A DNA stretch of 64,000 bases, taken from Dyadobacter luteus (GTDB lineage Bacteria; Bacteroidota; Bacteroidia; Cytophagales; Spirosomataceae). Of this stretch, positions 41,697 through 50,834 are shown piece by piece. The notes under the pieces are model-generated. The model did no database searches and was not told where the DNA came from. It worked only from the letters and a program-made list of their open reading frames with translations. Made by a program: the position numbers and the translations under genes. The stretch's first letter is position 1; every line of letters starts with the position of its first letter. The stretch is taken from contig NZ_QNUL01000019.1 in NCBI RefSeq assembly GCF_003383615.1, forward strand, positions 1 to 64,000, given 5' to 3'.

Positions 41697-43511
41697 TTAA
41701 AAGGTGTAGTCATTTTTTGATATAAGTTCATCGGCAATTCTGCGTCGTGCAGCTTTGAGATTGAGAGGTTCTATTTTCGTAAATCTTTTAAGACCCATCA
41801 GCATCACACGAAGCTCATCACTCTCTGCGAAACTCGTAATCGCTGCACGTCCCGCATTATTGGTTTTTTCAACAGCTCTGTGAAGATATACCAGTGCAAG
41901 ATCTCTATGTAATTGATTTGCGCTTTCACCGGTTAGTTCAATACGTTTTTCAACTCGTAGGAGGACGGATTCCGCCACATACGTTTCAATTACCATATCC
42001 GCCAGACTCATGATAATCTCCTGTTCTTCGGATAGTTTAGCCATGAATTTTTGTACTGCTGAACCTGCAACCATCAAAACTGCTTTTTTCAGGTTTTTGA
42101 TAACCTTTTTCTCAGCCGCGAATGTAGACTCATCTTCGTCTGCATTGAAATCGGGAATAGACATGATCTCTTTACCGACAGCCATAGCAGGCGACATCAG
42201 ATCAAGCTGACCTTTCATCGCTCTTTTAAGAAGCATATCGACTACCAGTAAGCGGTTTATCTCGTTAGTGCCTTCAAATATGCGGTTGATCCGGCTATCG
42301 CGGTAGGCACGGTCCATGGGCGCATCGGCAGAGAAGCCCATACCTCCGTAAATCTGTACGCCTTCGTCAACAACATAATCCAATACCTCGGATGCGTGTA
42401 CTTTCATGATAGCACATTCGATAGCAAGCTCTTCCAGGGATTTGAGCTTAGCTTCTGATTCCGCCATTCCTTTTTCCAGAAATGCTGCAGTGAGGTCGTC
42501 TATACTTTGTCCTACGCGGTAAGAGGCAGACTCAGTAGCGAACATGCCTGCTGCCATTTCCGCGATTTTGTGCTTAATGGCACCGAAATTAGCAATGGAA
42601 GTGCCGAATTGCTTTCTTTCATTGGCATAATTGATCGCCTGCTGTGCTACTCTCTTCGATCCTCCAAGTGCAGCGGCAGCTAGTTTGATTCGCCCGATGT
42701 TCAGGATATTTACAGCAATTTTAAAGCCATTCCCTCTGTCGGAAAGCATGTTTTCAACCGGAACAATGCAATCGTTGAAGAAAATTTGTCTTGTATCGGA
42801 GCCTTTGATACCCATCTTGTGCTCCGGTTCATTCATGGTGATGCCGTCTATACTTTTATCAAGAATGAAGGCTGTGAGATTTTTATCGGTCTGGCCGTTT
42901 TCTTCAATTTTTGCGAATACAATAAATACATCAGCAAAACCACCATTGGTGATCCACATTTTTTGCCCGTTTATCGTATAGCTTTTTCCATCTGCTGTAA
43001 GAATAGCCTTCGTTTTTCCGGAGTTCGCGTCCGAACCAGAATCCGGTTCTGTAAGGCAATACGCCGCTTTCCATTCCCCGGAAGCCAGTTTAGGAAGATA
43101 TTTTTGTTTTTGCTCTTCGTTTCCGTAGTAGAGGATCGGGAGTGTACCAATGCCTGTATGTGCAGAGAGCGCCACGGAGAAAGAATTACCAGCTCCTGTT
43201 GCTTCTGCAACCAGCATGGAAGTGTTGAAATCCATTCCAAATCCACCGTATGATTCAGGTACCACAGTTCCCAATAGTCCCAGCTCACCTGCTTTATCCA
43301 TCAGCGACGTGATCAATGCAGGACTTTTTGCCTGATCAATTTCATCAAGACGTGGCCAAACCTCAGTTCGTAAAAAATCACGGCAGGTATCAGCGATCAT
43401 TTTTTGTTCCTCGGTGAATTCCTCCGGAATAAAAATTTGTGATGCAGGTGTTTCCCTGATCAGGAACTCACCTCCCTTAGTTGAAACTTTCTTATTTTCT
43501 GCAGTGGCCAT
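41697..43511 (-). CDS. acyl-CoA dehydrogenase (VLCAD/ACAD9-like long form)
   Basis: This FAD enzyme catalyses the first step of fatty-acid beta-oxidation. The core (about residues 30-415) has the N-terminal helical domain, the FAD/substrate block CLTEPDSGSDANSGKTKA, KMWITNGGFADVF and the C-terminal QIYGGMGFSADAPMDRAYRDSRINRIFEGTNEI region. A C-terminal extension of about 190 residues resembles the long VLCAD/ACAD9-type enzymes. The promoter region contains two copies of a palindrome that also occurs upstream of the thiolase gene (48778-49956). Confidence 0.94.
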   Translation of the reverse strand: MATAENKKVSTKGGEFLIRETPASQIFIPEEFTEEQKMIADTCRDFLRTEVWPRLDEIDQAKSPALITSLMDKAGELGLLGTVVPESYGGFGMDFNTSMLVAEATGAGNSFSVALSAHTGIGTLPILYYGNEEQKQKYLPKLASGEWKAAYCLTEPDSGSDANSGKTKAILTADGKSYTINGQKMWITNGGFADVFIVFAKIEENGQTDKNLTAFILDKSIDGITMNEPEHKMGIKGSDTRQIFFNDCIVPVENMLSDRGNGFKIAVNILNIGRIKLAAAALGGSKRVAQQAINYANERKQFGTSIANFGAIKHKIAEMAAGMFATESASYRVGQSIDDLTAAFLEKGMAESEAKLKSLEELAIECAIMKVHASEVLDYVVDEGVQIYGGMGFSADAPMDRAYRDSRINRIFEGTNEINRLLVVDMLLKRAMKGQLDLMSPAMAVGKEIMSIPDFNADEDESTFAAEKKVIKNLKKAVLMVAGSAVQKFMAKLSEEQEIIMSLADMVIETYVAESVLLRVEKRIELTGESANQLHRDLALVYLHRAVEKTNNAGRAAITSFAESDELRVMLMGLKRFTKIEPLNLKAARRRIADELISKNDYTF

Positions 43512-43540
43512 GGTAAAGGAAATTAAGTTTAAAACAAGTG

Positions 43541-43554
43541 GTATGCGTGCATAC
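43541..43554. promoter_or_regulatory. palindromic operator, copy 1, acyl-CoA dehydrogenase promoter
   Basis: GTATGC-GT-GCATAC has perfect six-base arms with a two-base centre, between the predicted transcription start and the ATG. The same core lies 47 bp upstream and again before the thiolase gene. Confidence 0.7.
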
Positions 43555-43568
43555 TAATTGTGGTTATG

Positions 43569-43595
43569 CAAATATATTACTAAATTATTATGCAA
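43569..43595 (-). promoter_or_regulatory. promoter of the acyl-CoA dehydrogenase gene
   Basis: On the minus strand TATATTTG (43569-43576) is an exact -7 box, and TTG at 43593-43595, 16 bp upstream, falls inside palindrome copy 2. The two palindromes bracket the -7 box, an arrangement typical of a repressor. Confidence 0.6.
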
Positions 43596-43601
43596 GCATA
43601 C
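43588..43601. promoter_or_regulatory. palindromic operator, copy 2, acyl-CoA dehydrogenase promoter
   Basis: TTATGC-AA-GCATAC has one mismatch to the GTATGC-NN-GCATAC core and overlaps the likely -33 element. Confidence 0.68.
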
Positions 43602-43622
43602 TATATTGAGAAAAATTTAAAA

Positions 43623-43643
43623 CCTGCGATCTAAGACCGCAGG
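43623..43643 (-). terminator. terminator of the T9SS glycosidase-like gene
   Basis: CCTGCG (43623-43628) pairs with CGCAGG (43638-43643), extended by two more pairs across one mismatch. On the minus strand an AT-rich tract follows, just after the stop codon at 43647. Confidence 0.65.
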
Positions 43644-43646
43644 CCT

Positions 43647-46535
43647 CTATTTTTTAAATATCCGGAACTGCTTTAAAAATTCTCCGTTGTTTTCAATCTG
43701 AATGAAATAGATGCCCGAACTGATCTGCATACCACGGAGGTCAATATTGGCCAGGTGATCGGTATGGTTAATAAATCCGGCAGGAATTTCCGTTTTTTGC
43801 CCCAACGTATTAATGATATGATAGCGAAGATCTGTCTCTGTCAGTTGTTCAGGAAGTTTTATATTGATGACGGTTTCGACAGGATTAGGATAGAAATTCC
43901 ACTCCAATATATCTTTAGTTATGTTCAGGGAATCACCGTAAGATATTCCGAATTGCATGGTATTAGATACCACAGACGCATCTTTGTTTGTTGCTGTGAC
44001 GGTCAGTGTGTACCTGCCGGGAAATGGTGTGAATCCGCCTTCATTCTCATAGAGCGCATAGGGGAATTTCATCGTTTTAGAAGAAATATGAACAGGGCCT
44101 TTCAGATCGAAAACTACCTGATCGTAGTCGAAATTTCCGTACGCAAAAATGTTAATCAATGGAGGCATGTTTTCAAGTGCCAGTACGTCGTCATGTTGTA
44201 ATGGTCTTATAATTTGCTGATTGACCGCACTCCCGCCTTTTACCAATTCAAAACGGAGTCGTGGGATTTCAACCCTGATCACGAGTGGCGCTTCTGCATA
44301 AGCTCCGAAATTGTCATATGCTCTGATAATCAAGCGGTATTCGCCTTCTTCTGTAGGTGTTCCCGATAGGGTATTGAGAGAAACATCCAGCCAGGAGGGT
44401 CTGTTCTGAACAGACATAGATGCTATATAGCCGTCACTGTCTGTAAAAACGTCATTGGGAAGATTGTAAGTAAATGGCACATTCACAGAAGCATATCTTA
44501 CCGGAAACGAGCCAATAGTGTAGGGGGGACTATTCAGGTTATGAGGCTCTACTACTTTCAATGTAAAGTAAGTCTCAACAAACGCATTGAGATCATCATA
44601 GGCTTTAAAAGACACCCGATACTCTCCCAGCGCAGTAGGTGTCCCTGAAAGAACTCCATTATTGAATTTAAGCCATGAAGGTATTTCAATAATTTCAACT
44701 TTGGTCACTGTCCCGTCCGGATCAATAAAGGCATCTTTGGAAAGTGTAAATGAAAATGGCTTGTCAATAGCAATGGACTGATTCGCAAAGTTGGTGTTTA
44801 CAATCGGCGGTTTGTTGGCATTTTCCCGCGTGTCCACCCGAATTGTAAAATAAGCGTCTGTGCTGGCTCCTTCGTCATCAAAGCCTTTCACAAGTATCCG
44901 GTGATCTCCCAGAGCAATAGGTCTTCCTTTCAGTTGTCCGTTTTCATATCTTAGCCAGGATGGCAATAACGACACATCCATGCGTACAATGGTACCATCT
45001 ACGTCTGAAAATGTATCAGTCGGAAGTGTATATACAAAATCCCTGTTTACAGCAATGATCTGCATGGGAATAGGACGGAATACATACGGAGGATAGTTGG
45101 AAGCATCATCCCAGTAGGAAGGAGAAAAAAGGTCTTCTTCGAGGCGGATCCGTACAGGTTTCGGATTGGAAGGGTCGGCATAAGCTTTTTTTGCCCATTC
45201 ATTATAAACCACACTACCTGCTCCTGATTTTTCTACAGCGGCAGAGAGCCTGTAGCTTACTTCTTCTTTGTAGTCAATAGGATTAACCGGTTGCTTTAAC
45301 CATGTAGCTGCAGCTTGCTGCAGAAACGGAGCAGCCTTTTGCATTGAAGCAACCGTCGAAATTACTGCTGCCACCACGTTCGCACCGTGGGCAAAATTTT
45401 CGTTGATTTGCTTAAGATGTGTTGCATTATCTACACTTGCATTCACAAACAACTCGTTAGCTGTAATGAAGTGAGCAGGAACATCACTTTTCAGAATATC
45501 TACAGACCATCGGTGATCGTGGCTGATCAGGTCATCATTTACTTTTATTCCGTCTGCTTTTTCACTCAGGCTTTTATATCCCAAAGTACCGCGGATGGCT
45601 GAAGAACCATCGAAAACAGACCCGTAATCTGCCAGAAATTTTATTTTAGGATCAATCGTTTTTACTGCCGAGATCATCTGATTGACAAACTGCTTCATCA
45701 CATTGTGGCGGTATATATAAAGATCTTTACCAAAACGTTGCCGGAAAGTCTGGTAAGGTTCCCATCTGCTGGAAGGCATTGGAACTTCTTCAAACGACTT
45801 ATAATTGGTTCCCCAGAGGTAATTGAGGCGTTGAATCTTTTTATAGTTAGGTTTCAGCCATGCCTGAAACCCTTTTGTCATGCTTTCGGAATAATCGTAT
45901 ACGGTAATTACATCTTTTCCATTTTCAATAATACCACCGGAATATTCCCCTTCCTGGGTAGGAGTATTGGTTACAGATACGAACAGAAGTTTATTCTCGG
46001 TCTGCAGATACTTGTAGCGATTAACAGCCTCTCTGACAAAGGCCAGCGCTTTGTTCGTAATGGGCTGATTGTCGAATCCGAAAAAAGTATCACCATATCC
46101 ACCGATCATCGGTTGGCCGGCATTACTTATCTGTTTGTCTGAATTTTCCCAGAATCCGTTGATTCGCGTGTTGTGCCGTCCTATGTGGATTCGAAGAGCC
46201 ACTTTCATCCCAAGGCTCGTCGCAAGATTGATCTGTTCATCAAATCTTGCCCAGCTAGGTGTCTCTGTCGGAGAGTTGAGGTAAATTTTATCCCAGGGAA
46301 TGGCGAGGTATACCGCATTTAGCCCATTCTGGTGTGCTGCTCTGATGATATCAAGCTCAGGACCTTTTTCCGGAGTCAGGTTCAGGCACATCAGTGCCAG
46401 GTAACGCTGCGTATCTATTGTCGGAGTGGTGCCGTTATTTTGTCCGCTTGCCCGAAAACCGTGTAGCAGGCTCAACACAACACATACCTGAAAAAAACTC
46501 CTTTTTATTGTTTTTGAAAAAGTCCTGATCCTCAT
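43647..46535 (-). CDS. T9SS-exported GH42-like TIM-barrel protein with cadherin/Ig-like repeats
   Basis: This is a 962-residue secreted protein. It has an N-terminal signal (FFQVCVVLSLLHGFRASGQ) and a TIM-barrel domain resembling beta-galactosidase family 42 (about residues 40-460). Three repeated Ig/dystroglycan-cadherin-like domains of about 90-100 residues follow, each with a version of PSWLxxxxGxLSGTPTxxGEYR. The C-terminal T9SS type A sorting domain (LEWNFYPNPVETVINIKLP to the end) directs export through the type IX system. Of the two catalytic Glu expected for GH42, the acid/base position in VSVTNTPTQEGEY is not a plain NE motif, while TANELF could hold the other, so catalytic activity is uncertain. 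It lies just downstream of two glycosyltransferases. Confidence 0.83.
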   Translation of the reverse strand: MRIRTFSKTIKRSFFQVCVVLSLLHGFRASGQNNGTTPTIDTQRYLALMCLNLTPEKGPELDIIRAAHQNGLNAVYLAIPWDKIYLNSPTETPSWARFDEQINLATSLGMKVALRIHIGRHNTRINGFWENSDKQISNAGQPMIGGYGDTFFGFDNQPITNKALAFVREAVNRYKYLQTENKLLFVSVTNTPTQEGEYSGGIIENGKDVITVYDYSESMTKGFQAWLKPNYKKIQRLNYLWGTNYKSFEEVPMPSSRWEPYQTFRQRFGKDLYIYRHNVMKQFVNQMISAVKTIDPKIKFLADYGSVFDGSSAIRGTLGYKSLSEKADGIKVNDDLISHDHRWSVDILKSDVPAHFITANELFVNASVDNATHLKQINENFAHGANVVAAVISTVASMQKAAPFLQQAAATWLKQPVNPIDYKEEVSYRLSAAVEKSGAGSVVYNEWAKKAYADPSNPKPVRIRLEEDLFSPSYWDDASNYPPYVFRPIPMQIIAVNRDFVYTLPTDTFSDVDGTIVRMDVSLLPSWLRYENGQLKGRPIALGDHRILVKGFDDEGASTDAYFTIRVDTRENANKPPIVNTNFANQSIAIDKPFSFTLSKDAFIDPDGTVTKVEIIEIPSWLKFNNGVLSGTPTALGEYRVSFKAYDDLNAFVETYFTLKVVEPHNLNSPPYTIGSFPVRYASVNVPFTYNLPNDVFTDSDGYIASMSVQNRPSWLDVSLNTLSGTPTEEGEYRLIIRAYDNFGAYAEAPLVIRVEIPRLRFELVKGGSAVNQQIIRPLQHDDVLALENMPPLINIFAYGNFDYDQVVFDLKGPVHISSKTMKFPYALYENEGGFTPFPGRYTLTVTATNKDASVVSNTMQFGISYGDSLNITKDILEWNFYPNPVETVINIKLPEQLTETDLRYHIINTLGQKTEIPAGFINHTDHLANIDLRGMQISSGIYFIQIENNGEFLKQFRIFKK

Positions 46536-46540
46536 CCAGC

Positions 46541-47653
46541 TTAGATTTTGTCCATAATTTTAACCCAGTTTTCGTAACCGCTCTTCACATTAAATATCCC
46601 TGCTCTGAGCTTGCTGGTTTCAGCATTGGTCGCTATTGTACCATTCATGATTTCTTTCATGGCGACAACCATCTGTCTCACACTGATATCTTCCGTAACC
46701 TTTCCCATCCCTTCCTGAATAAATTCACTGGCTCCGCCGGATGGGAATGAAACGATAGGTTTGCCAAGTAGTGCGGCTTCAATCATTACCAGTGGGAATG
46801 GATCCTGACGGGATGTGAGTAAAAAGCCGTGCCCTAAGTTTAAATAATTATAGTAGTCTTCTTTTTGCTTACCTACCAGATGTATGGCGGTCTTTGATTT
46901 GCTGTTTTTACAACGTTGTTCAGTGTAATAAACAAGTCCGTCCTCAATCTGTTCTCCTATCCATATGATATGCACATTCGGAGTATTGAGCTCATTGGCT
47001 ATATCCGGCAGCAAGTCAAACCCTTTCCTTTCGGAAGTCATACCGGATATTACCCATACGAAGTCAGTTTCCGGAATGCCTAGTTGCTTCCGTATTTCAG
47101 AAGTTCTTTTCTGGTCCGGTACTGCCTTGGTAGTATCAATGAATGAGTAGAGTAACTCAACTTGTTTTCCGCCTGCCCATTTGATCGCATCACAGGTTAC
47201 CTCAGAGCAACCGATCAACACGTCAGAAGAGTTAATAATGTTACTCATATCTGTCCGACTCAGATAGGCATATGTCAATGGCAATTCATGAAAATGGGTA
47301 ACCGTCTTGATAGAAAATTCCTTTGCGACCGCAACGGCTTCTGGTAGCATAGTAGTATTGATATACCACAGGTCAGCTTTGAATTCACCGGCAATCTTTC
47401 TCAGATAGCGTAGCGTGGGATTAACGCCAAGAAAGAACATGATCTTTTGTGCAATGTTATAACGCCTCGGAGCTATGAAAACAGGAACATCCGCAGGTAG
47501 TTCTTTCAGGAGTTCACCATTGGCAAAACTTACAACGCCCACATCATATCGGCTGCGGTCAATTTGTTGTATGATGTATAGTAACATCATTTCTGACCCT
47601 GTGCGTGTCGCAAACGGAGTGAAGAAGAGAAGGCGCTGTTTTGTTTTTTTCAT
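46541..47653 (-). CDS. family 4 glycosyltransferase
   Basis: This is a GT-B glycosyltransferase of about 370 residues. It has the N-terminal acceptor domain (LLFFTPFATRTGSEMMLLYII) and the C-terminal donor domain with VWISGMTSERKGFDLLPDIA, HGFLLTSRQDPFPLVMIEAAL (the ExxxxxxxE-type nucleotide-sugar region) and GKPIVSFPSGGASEFI. I chose ATG 47653, because a longer frame starting at 47692 would overlap the upstream GT2 and adds an unsupported N-terminus. It is 10 bp downstream of the GT2 gene, and 5 bp before the T9SS protein. Confidence 0.88.
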   Translation of the reverse strand: MKKTKQRLLFFTPFATRTGSEMMLLYIIQQIDRSRYDVGVVSFANGELLKELPADVPVFIAPRRYNIAQKIMFFLGVNPTLRYLRKIAGEFKADLWYINTTMLPEAVAVAKEFSIKTVTHFHELPLTYAYLSRTDMSNIINSSDVLIGCSEVTCDAIKWAGGKQVELLYSFIDTTKAVPDQKRTSEIRKQLGIPETDFVWVISGMTSERKGFDLLPDIANELNTPNVHIIWIGEQIEDGLVYYTEQRCKNSKSKTAIHLVGKQKEDYYNYLNLGHGFLLTSRQDPFPLVMIEAALLGKPIVSFPSGGASEFIQEGMGKVTEDISVRQMVVAMKEIMNGTIATNAETSKLRAGIFNVKSGYENWVKIMDKI

Positions 47654-47663
47654 AGATGTTGAG

Positions 47664-48671
47664 TTAAGACTGAGAGGAGGTAAGCAGGTCAATATTTTCT
47701 TTCTCCAAAATTTTATACATGCCTTTTTTAAGAAACAATGTTCTGGTGAAATACCTGAGCAGTACTTTGGTTTTCCTTAGATAAATATGTTGTGTATCAA
47801 GATCGTTAACAGGGCTACCCGTTTTTAGGTTGTGGATAATCTTCCATCCATAAACGACAGGAATCATTGATATATAATGCAATATCAAAGTCAGATAAGA
47901 CCATACTCCATACTGCTTTCTGATCCACAGTAAGTTGGAAACCTGCATTTGAGTGCTGAATCTGTTAATCCATGAAATTTTTGTCCTCCTGAAAGGATTT
48001 TTATTTTCCAGGTGAATAAAGGTGCTGTCATCAAAAATACAGAGTTTACCCAATAAGCCCAGTCGCCACGACCATTCCACATCTTCGCCATACATAAAAA
48101 AATCTTCACTGAATCCTCCGGTTTTTTCATATCCTTCGCGTCTTGTAAATATAAAGGCACCCACCAGCCAATCGTACTGCTGAGGATCCTTGTGAGATGG
48201 ATCGGGATAAAGGCGATGCATGATTTTATCCACCGTGTTTCCCGGAGGCAGAATGAAAAAAGTTCTGCGAAACTCATTGAAACTACGATAAAAGGGCATT
48301 GGGGTATTATCTGCATAATGCTGCAATGCTCCGAGCGCCATAATATCTGGCCGGGAATTCATGCGATCAAAACAACGATCAATAATGTTGTTTGTCAGGA
48401 GTGTATCTGCATTCAGAAGCAAAAAATATTTTCCGGTGGCAGCAGCCATTCCTTTATTATTGGCTCTTCCGAATCCGGCGTTGTAATCCATATTTATCCA
48501 CTTCACTTCGGGATATGCCGTCCTTACGCTTTCTCCATCTCCGTTGACCGGATCGTTGTCAACAATAATTATTTCAAAACTGACTTTTTTAGTATGCGTA
48601 TATATGGAATGTAAGCAATTGATAATGAGCTCCGAACAGCGAAAATTTATAATAATAATGGATACATCCAT
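47664..48671 (-). CDS. family 2 glycosyltransferase (rhamnosyltransferase-like)
   Basis: This is a GT-A glycosyltransferase of about 335 residues starting MDVSIIIINFRCSELI. It has the nucleotide-binding block EIIIVDNDPVNG and the DxD-like metal site LLLNADTLL. The WLVGAFIFTRREGYEKTGGF and FFMYGEDVEWSWRLGLLGK blocks match rhamnosyltransferase-type enzymes. The C-terminal part has hydrophobic segments. ATG 48671 fits the conserved start. It begins a likely GT2-GT4-T9SS-protein operon. Confidence 0.9.
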   Translation of the reverse strand: MDVSIIIINFRCSELIINCLHSIYTHTKKVSFEIIIVDNDPVNGDGESVRTAYPEVKWINMDYNAGFGRANNKGMAAATGKYFLLLNADTLLTNNIIDRCFDRMNSRPDIMALGALQHYADNTPMPFYRSFNEFRRTFFILPPGNTVDKIMHRLYPDPSHKDPQQYDWLVGAFIFTRREGYEKTGGFSEDFFMYGEDVEWSWRLGLLGKLCIFDDSTFIHLENKNPFRRTKISWINRFSTQMQVSNLLWIRKQYGVWSYLTLILHYISMIPVVYGWKIIHNLKTGSPVNDLDTQHIYLRKTKVLLRYFTRTLFLKKGMYKILEKENIDLLTSSQS

Positions 48672-48709
48672 ATAGTGATATGCAAAGTTAAGCGGCAAAA
48701 ATAAAGAAA

Positions 48710-48741
48710 CTCCCCGGAAGACTGTGACATCTTACGGGGAG
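48710..48741 (-). terminator. terminator of the thiolase gene
   Basis: CTCCCCG (48710-48716) pairs with CGGGGAG (48735-48741); on the minus strand it is followed by a T-rich tract about 40 bp past the thiolase stop. Confidence 0.75.
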
Positions 48742-48777
48742 AGACTTAAAAATGCAACGGAATATTTATCCAAAGGG

Positions 48778-49956
48778 CTAATTCAGTCTTTCGAAAATAC
48801 CCGCCACACCCTGGCCGCCGCCTACGCAGGCCGTTACCATTCCATATTTTTGATTTCTTCTTTTCATTTCATTCAATAACTGTACAGAAAGCCTGGCCCC
48901 GGTTGATCCTAATGCATGACCCAAAGCAATTGCTCCGCCATTTGGATTGACTATATCCGGATTAATTTCCAGTTCCTGAATTACGGCAAGTGCCTGGGCT
49001 GCAAAAGCTTCATTCAATTCGATCTGTTCGATATCAGATAGCTTGAGTCCGGCCTGTTTCAATGCAAGAGGAATGGCTGCAACCGGTCCTATTCCCATGA
49101 TACGGGGATCGACACCAGCAGTAGCATAAGAAAGCATACGCGCCACAGGTGTAAGTCCAAGGTCGTTGACCATTTTCTCAGACATCACCATTACGAATGC
49201 CGCTCCGTCGGAGGTTTGAGAAGAATTACCTGCTGTCACCGAACCGCCGGCAGCAAATACGGGCTTAAGTTTACCAAGTGCTGCCAGGGTTGTATCTGCC
49301 CGTGGACCTTCATCCTGTTTAATTATAGTCTCTTTTGTTTTCTTTTTACCGGCACCGGCGTCGAAATAAGTTTCTTTCACCGTGATAGGGACAATGCCAT
49401 CGGCAAATAAATCTTCTTTTTGTGCATTGAGTGCTTTCTGATGAGAACGGAATGAAAATTCGTCCTGCTGCTCTCTGCTTATTTTGAAATCCCGAGCTAC
49501 CTGTTCGGCAGTGAGTCCCATGCTCAGGTAATAGTCAGGATTGGAATGGGCGATTTCATAGTTCAATGCAGTTTTCCAACCCATGGTAGGAACCATCGAC
49601 ATAGACTCCGTCCCTCCTGCAATGATACAATCAGCCATTCCGGCATGTATTTTGGCGGCTGCCATGGCTATAGCTTCTACACCTGAACCGCAATACCGAT
49701 TGATCGTGATGCCGGATACATTTTTGGGAAGAGCAAGCAAGGCTACATAGCGTCCCATCTGCATTCCCTGTTCCGCTTCCGGAACGGCATTGCCAACAAT
49801 CACGTCATCTACCTGTGCAGGATCCAGATTAGGAATTTTATCTAAAAGATATTTGATCACTTCTGCGCCAAGATCATCCGGACGTGTAAAGCGAAAACCG
49901 CCACGTGATGCTTTTCCAACTGCACTCCGGTAACCGGCAACAATGTATGCGTTCAT
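48778..49956 (-). CDS. acetyl-CoA C-acyltransferase (thiolase)
   Basis: This enzyme does the thiolytic cleavage that ends each beta-oxidation round. It has 392 residues with catalytic Cys89 in INRYCGSGVEAI, the His-containing GGAIALGHALGSTGAR block, and the second Cys in TACVGGGQGVAGIFE. Substrate chain length is not resolved. Its promoter region holds the palindrome GTATGC-NN-GCATAC, shared with the acyl-CoA dehydrogenase at 43511. The usual partner 3-hydroxyacyl-CoA dehydrogenase/enoyl-CoA hydratase is not in the window. Confidence 0.95.
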   Translation of the reverse strand: MNAYIVAGYRSAVGKASRGGFRFTRPDDLGAEVIKYLLDKIPNLDPAQVDDVIVGNAVPEAEQGMQMGRYVALLALPKNVSGITINRYCGSGVEAIAMAAAKIHAGMADCIIAGGTESMSMVPTMGWKTALNYEIAHSNPDYYLSMGLTAEQVARDFKISREQQDEFSFRSHQKALNAQKEDLFADGIVPITVKETYFDAGAGKKKTKETIIKQDEGPRADTTLAALGKLKPVFAAGGSVTAGNSSQTSDGAAFVMVMSEKMVNDLGLTPVARMLSYATAGVDPRIMGIGPVAAIPLALKQAGLKLSDIEQIELNEAFAAQALAVIQELEINPDIVNPNGGAIALGHALGSTGARLSVQLLNEMKRRNQKYGMVTACVGGGQGVAGIFERLN

Positions 49957-50051
49957 ATGTTAGGTGGTTTAGTTCGGTATGGAATTCCTAAAAAATAAAG
50001 CCACGCCTTCGGAAATGGCTCTTGAATTGTGCGACATATATCAGACTTGAT

Positions 50052-50073
50052 AATAGTATGCCTGCATACTATT
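50052..50073. promoter_or_regulatory. palindromic operator upstream of the thiolase gene
   Basis: AATAGTATGC-CT-GCATACTATT is a perfect 10-base inverted repeat around a two-base centre, about 95 bp upstream of the thiolase start. Its core matches both palindromes at the acyl-CoA dehydrogenase promoter. Confidence 0.75.
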
Positions 50074-50102
50074 TGTAAAGTTAGCAATTAAAAATAAAAC
50101 AA

Positions 50103-50134
50103 CAAACCACCGGAATCTGTTTTCCGGTGGTTTG
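50103..50134 (-). terminator. terminator of the PspC-like gene
   Basis: CAAACCACCGGAA (50103-50115) and TTCCGGTGGTTTG (50122-50134) form a perfect 13-bp stem. On the minus strand a T-rich tract follows. It lies about 60 bp after the stop. Confidence 0.78.
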
Positions 50135-50193
50135 CAATTACCTGTAAGTTCTGGTGGTGAATGTTATAAAATTGAGCGGTCTTTCACTTCCGG

Positions 50194-50439
50194 TCAGGGC
50201 ATTGTTGGTCCTTGTTCCCAGGTTTGCTGTAGCGAACGTTTTGTTGGCATTACAATCCATAGTGCGATGTAAATCAGTACAATCGGGAATGGCTTTGGAA
50301 TGAAAAATGCTAAGACAAGCAGTACTCTCACTACCGTAACATCAATACTGAGGTACTCAGCCAAACCGGATGCTACACCACCGATCATTTTGTTTTCTGT
50401 ATTGCGGAATAATCTATTATTGTTCATGGCTATATTCAT
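50194..50439 (-). CDS. PspC-domain small membrane protein
   Basis: This is an 81-residue protein with the PspC block RLFRNTENKMIGGVASGLAEYL and a following transmembrane segment (VLLVLAFFIPKPFPIVLIYIALWIVMP). PspC proteins are linked to envelope-stress responses. Two ATGs in frame (50439 and 50427) are possible; the second fits the family start better. It is monocistronic, with a -7 box upstream and a strong terminator downstream. Confidence 0.9.
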   Translation of the reverse strand: MNIAMNNNRLFRNTENKMIGGVASGLAEYLSIDVTVVRVLLVLAFFIPKPFPIVLIYIALWIVMPTKRSLQQTWEQGPTMP

Positions 50440-50458
50440 TTAGTTGTTATTGTTGATT

Positions 50459-50466
50459 CAAAGGTA
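50459..50466 (-). promoter_or_regulatory. candidate -7 box of the PspC-like gene
   Basis: TACCTTTG on the minus strand fits TAnnTTTG, 20 bp before the first ATG. No clear -33 element is present. Confidence 0.42.
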
Positions 50467-50700
50467 CTATGTAATGCATGGTAGTTTGAAATGAATTAGG
50501 ATGAGTGGTTTTCGGACAGGAGAAATGGCGAATTGGTGTGAGGAAAAGTTAAGTCTCCATTAAAATTGAGATATTCTCATGTTATCTGACGGGTTGATTG
50601 TAGTTTTAAAACGCACTTATAAGCTTATTGTGTCAGTAAATAGGAATGGTATACGGTGATAATGTGGGTGATTAGACTTTCCTTAGGATTATTCTGAATC

Positions 50701-50733
50701 TTGCTAATAACTATTTGTAAAGGATTACTTTTG
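50701..50733 (+). promoter_or_regulatory. candidate promoter of secA
   Basis: TTG (50701-50703), a 22-bp spacer and TACTTTTG (50726-50733) fit the Bacteroidota promoter form, about 100 bp upstream of secA. Confidence 0.5.
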
Positions 50734-50834
50734 CAGTTGAAAATAGTAGCTTTGCTGACAATCTGGCACATAACCTGTATCAGGTGCAATATTTTTCAGG
50801 AAGAAATAACGATAAATAATACACATAAAAAGTC

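Larger units (their letters stand above)
50440..50834. other. intergenic region between the PspC-like gene and secA
   Basis: This is an AT-rich divergent region of 395 bp. It holds the two promoter candidates listed separately (minus 50459-50466, plus 50701-50733). I see no gene, hairpin or tRNA-like sequence in the middle. Confidence 0.6.
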
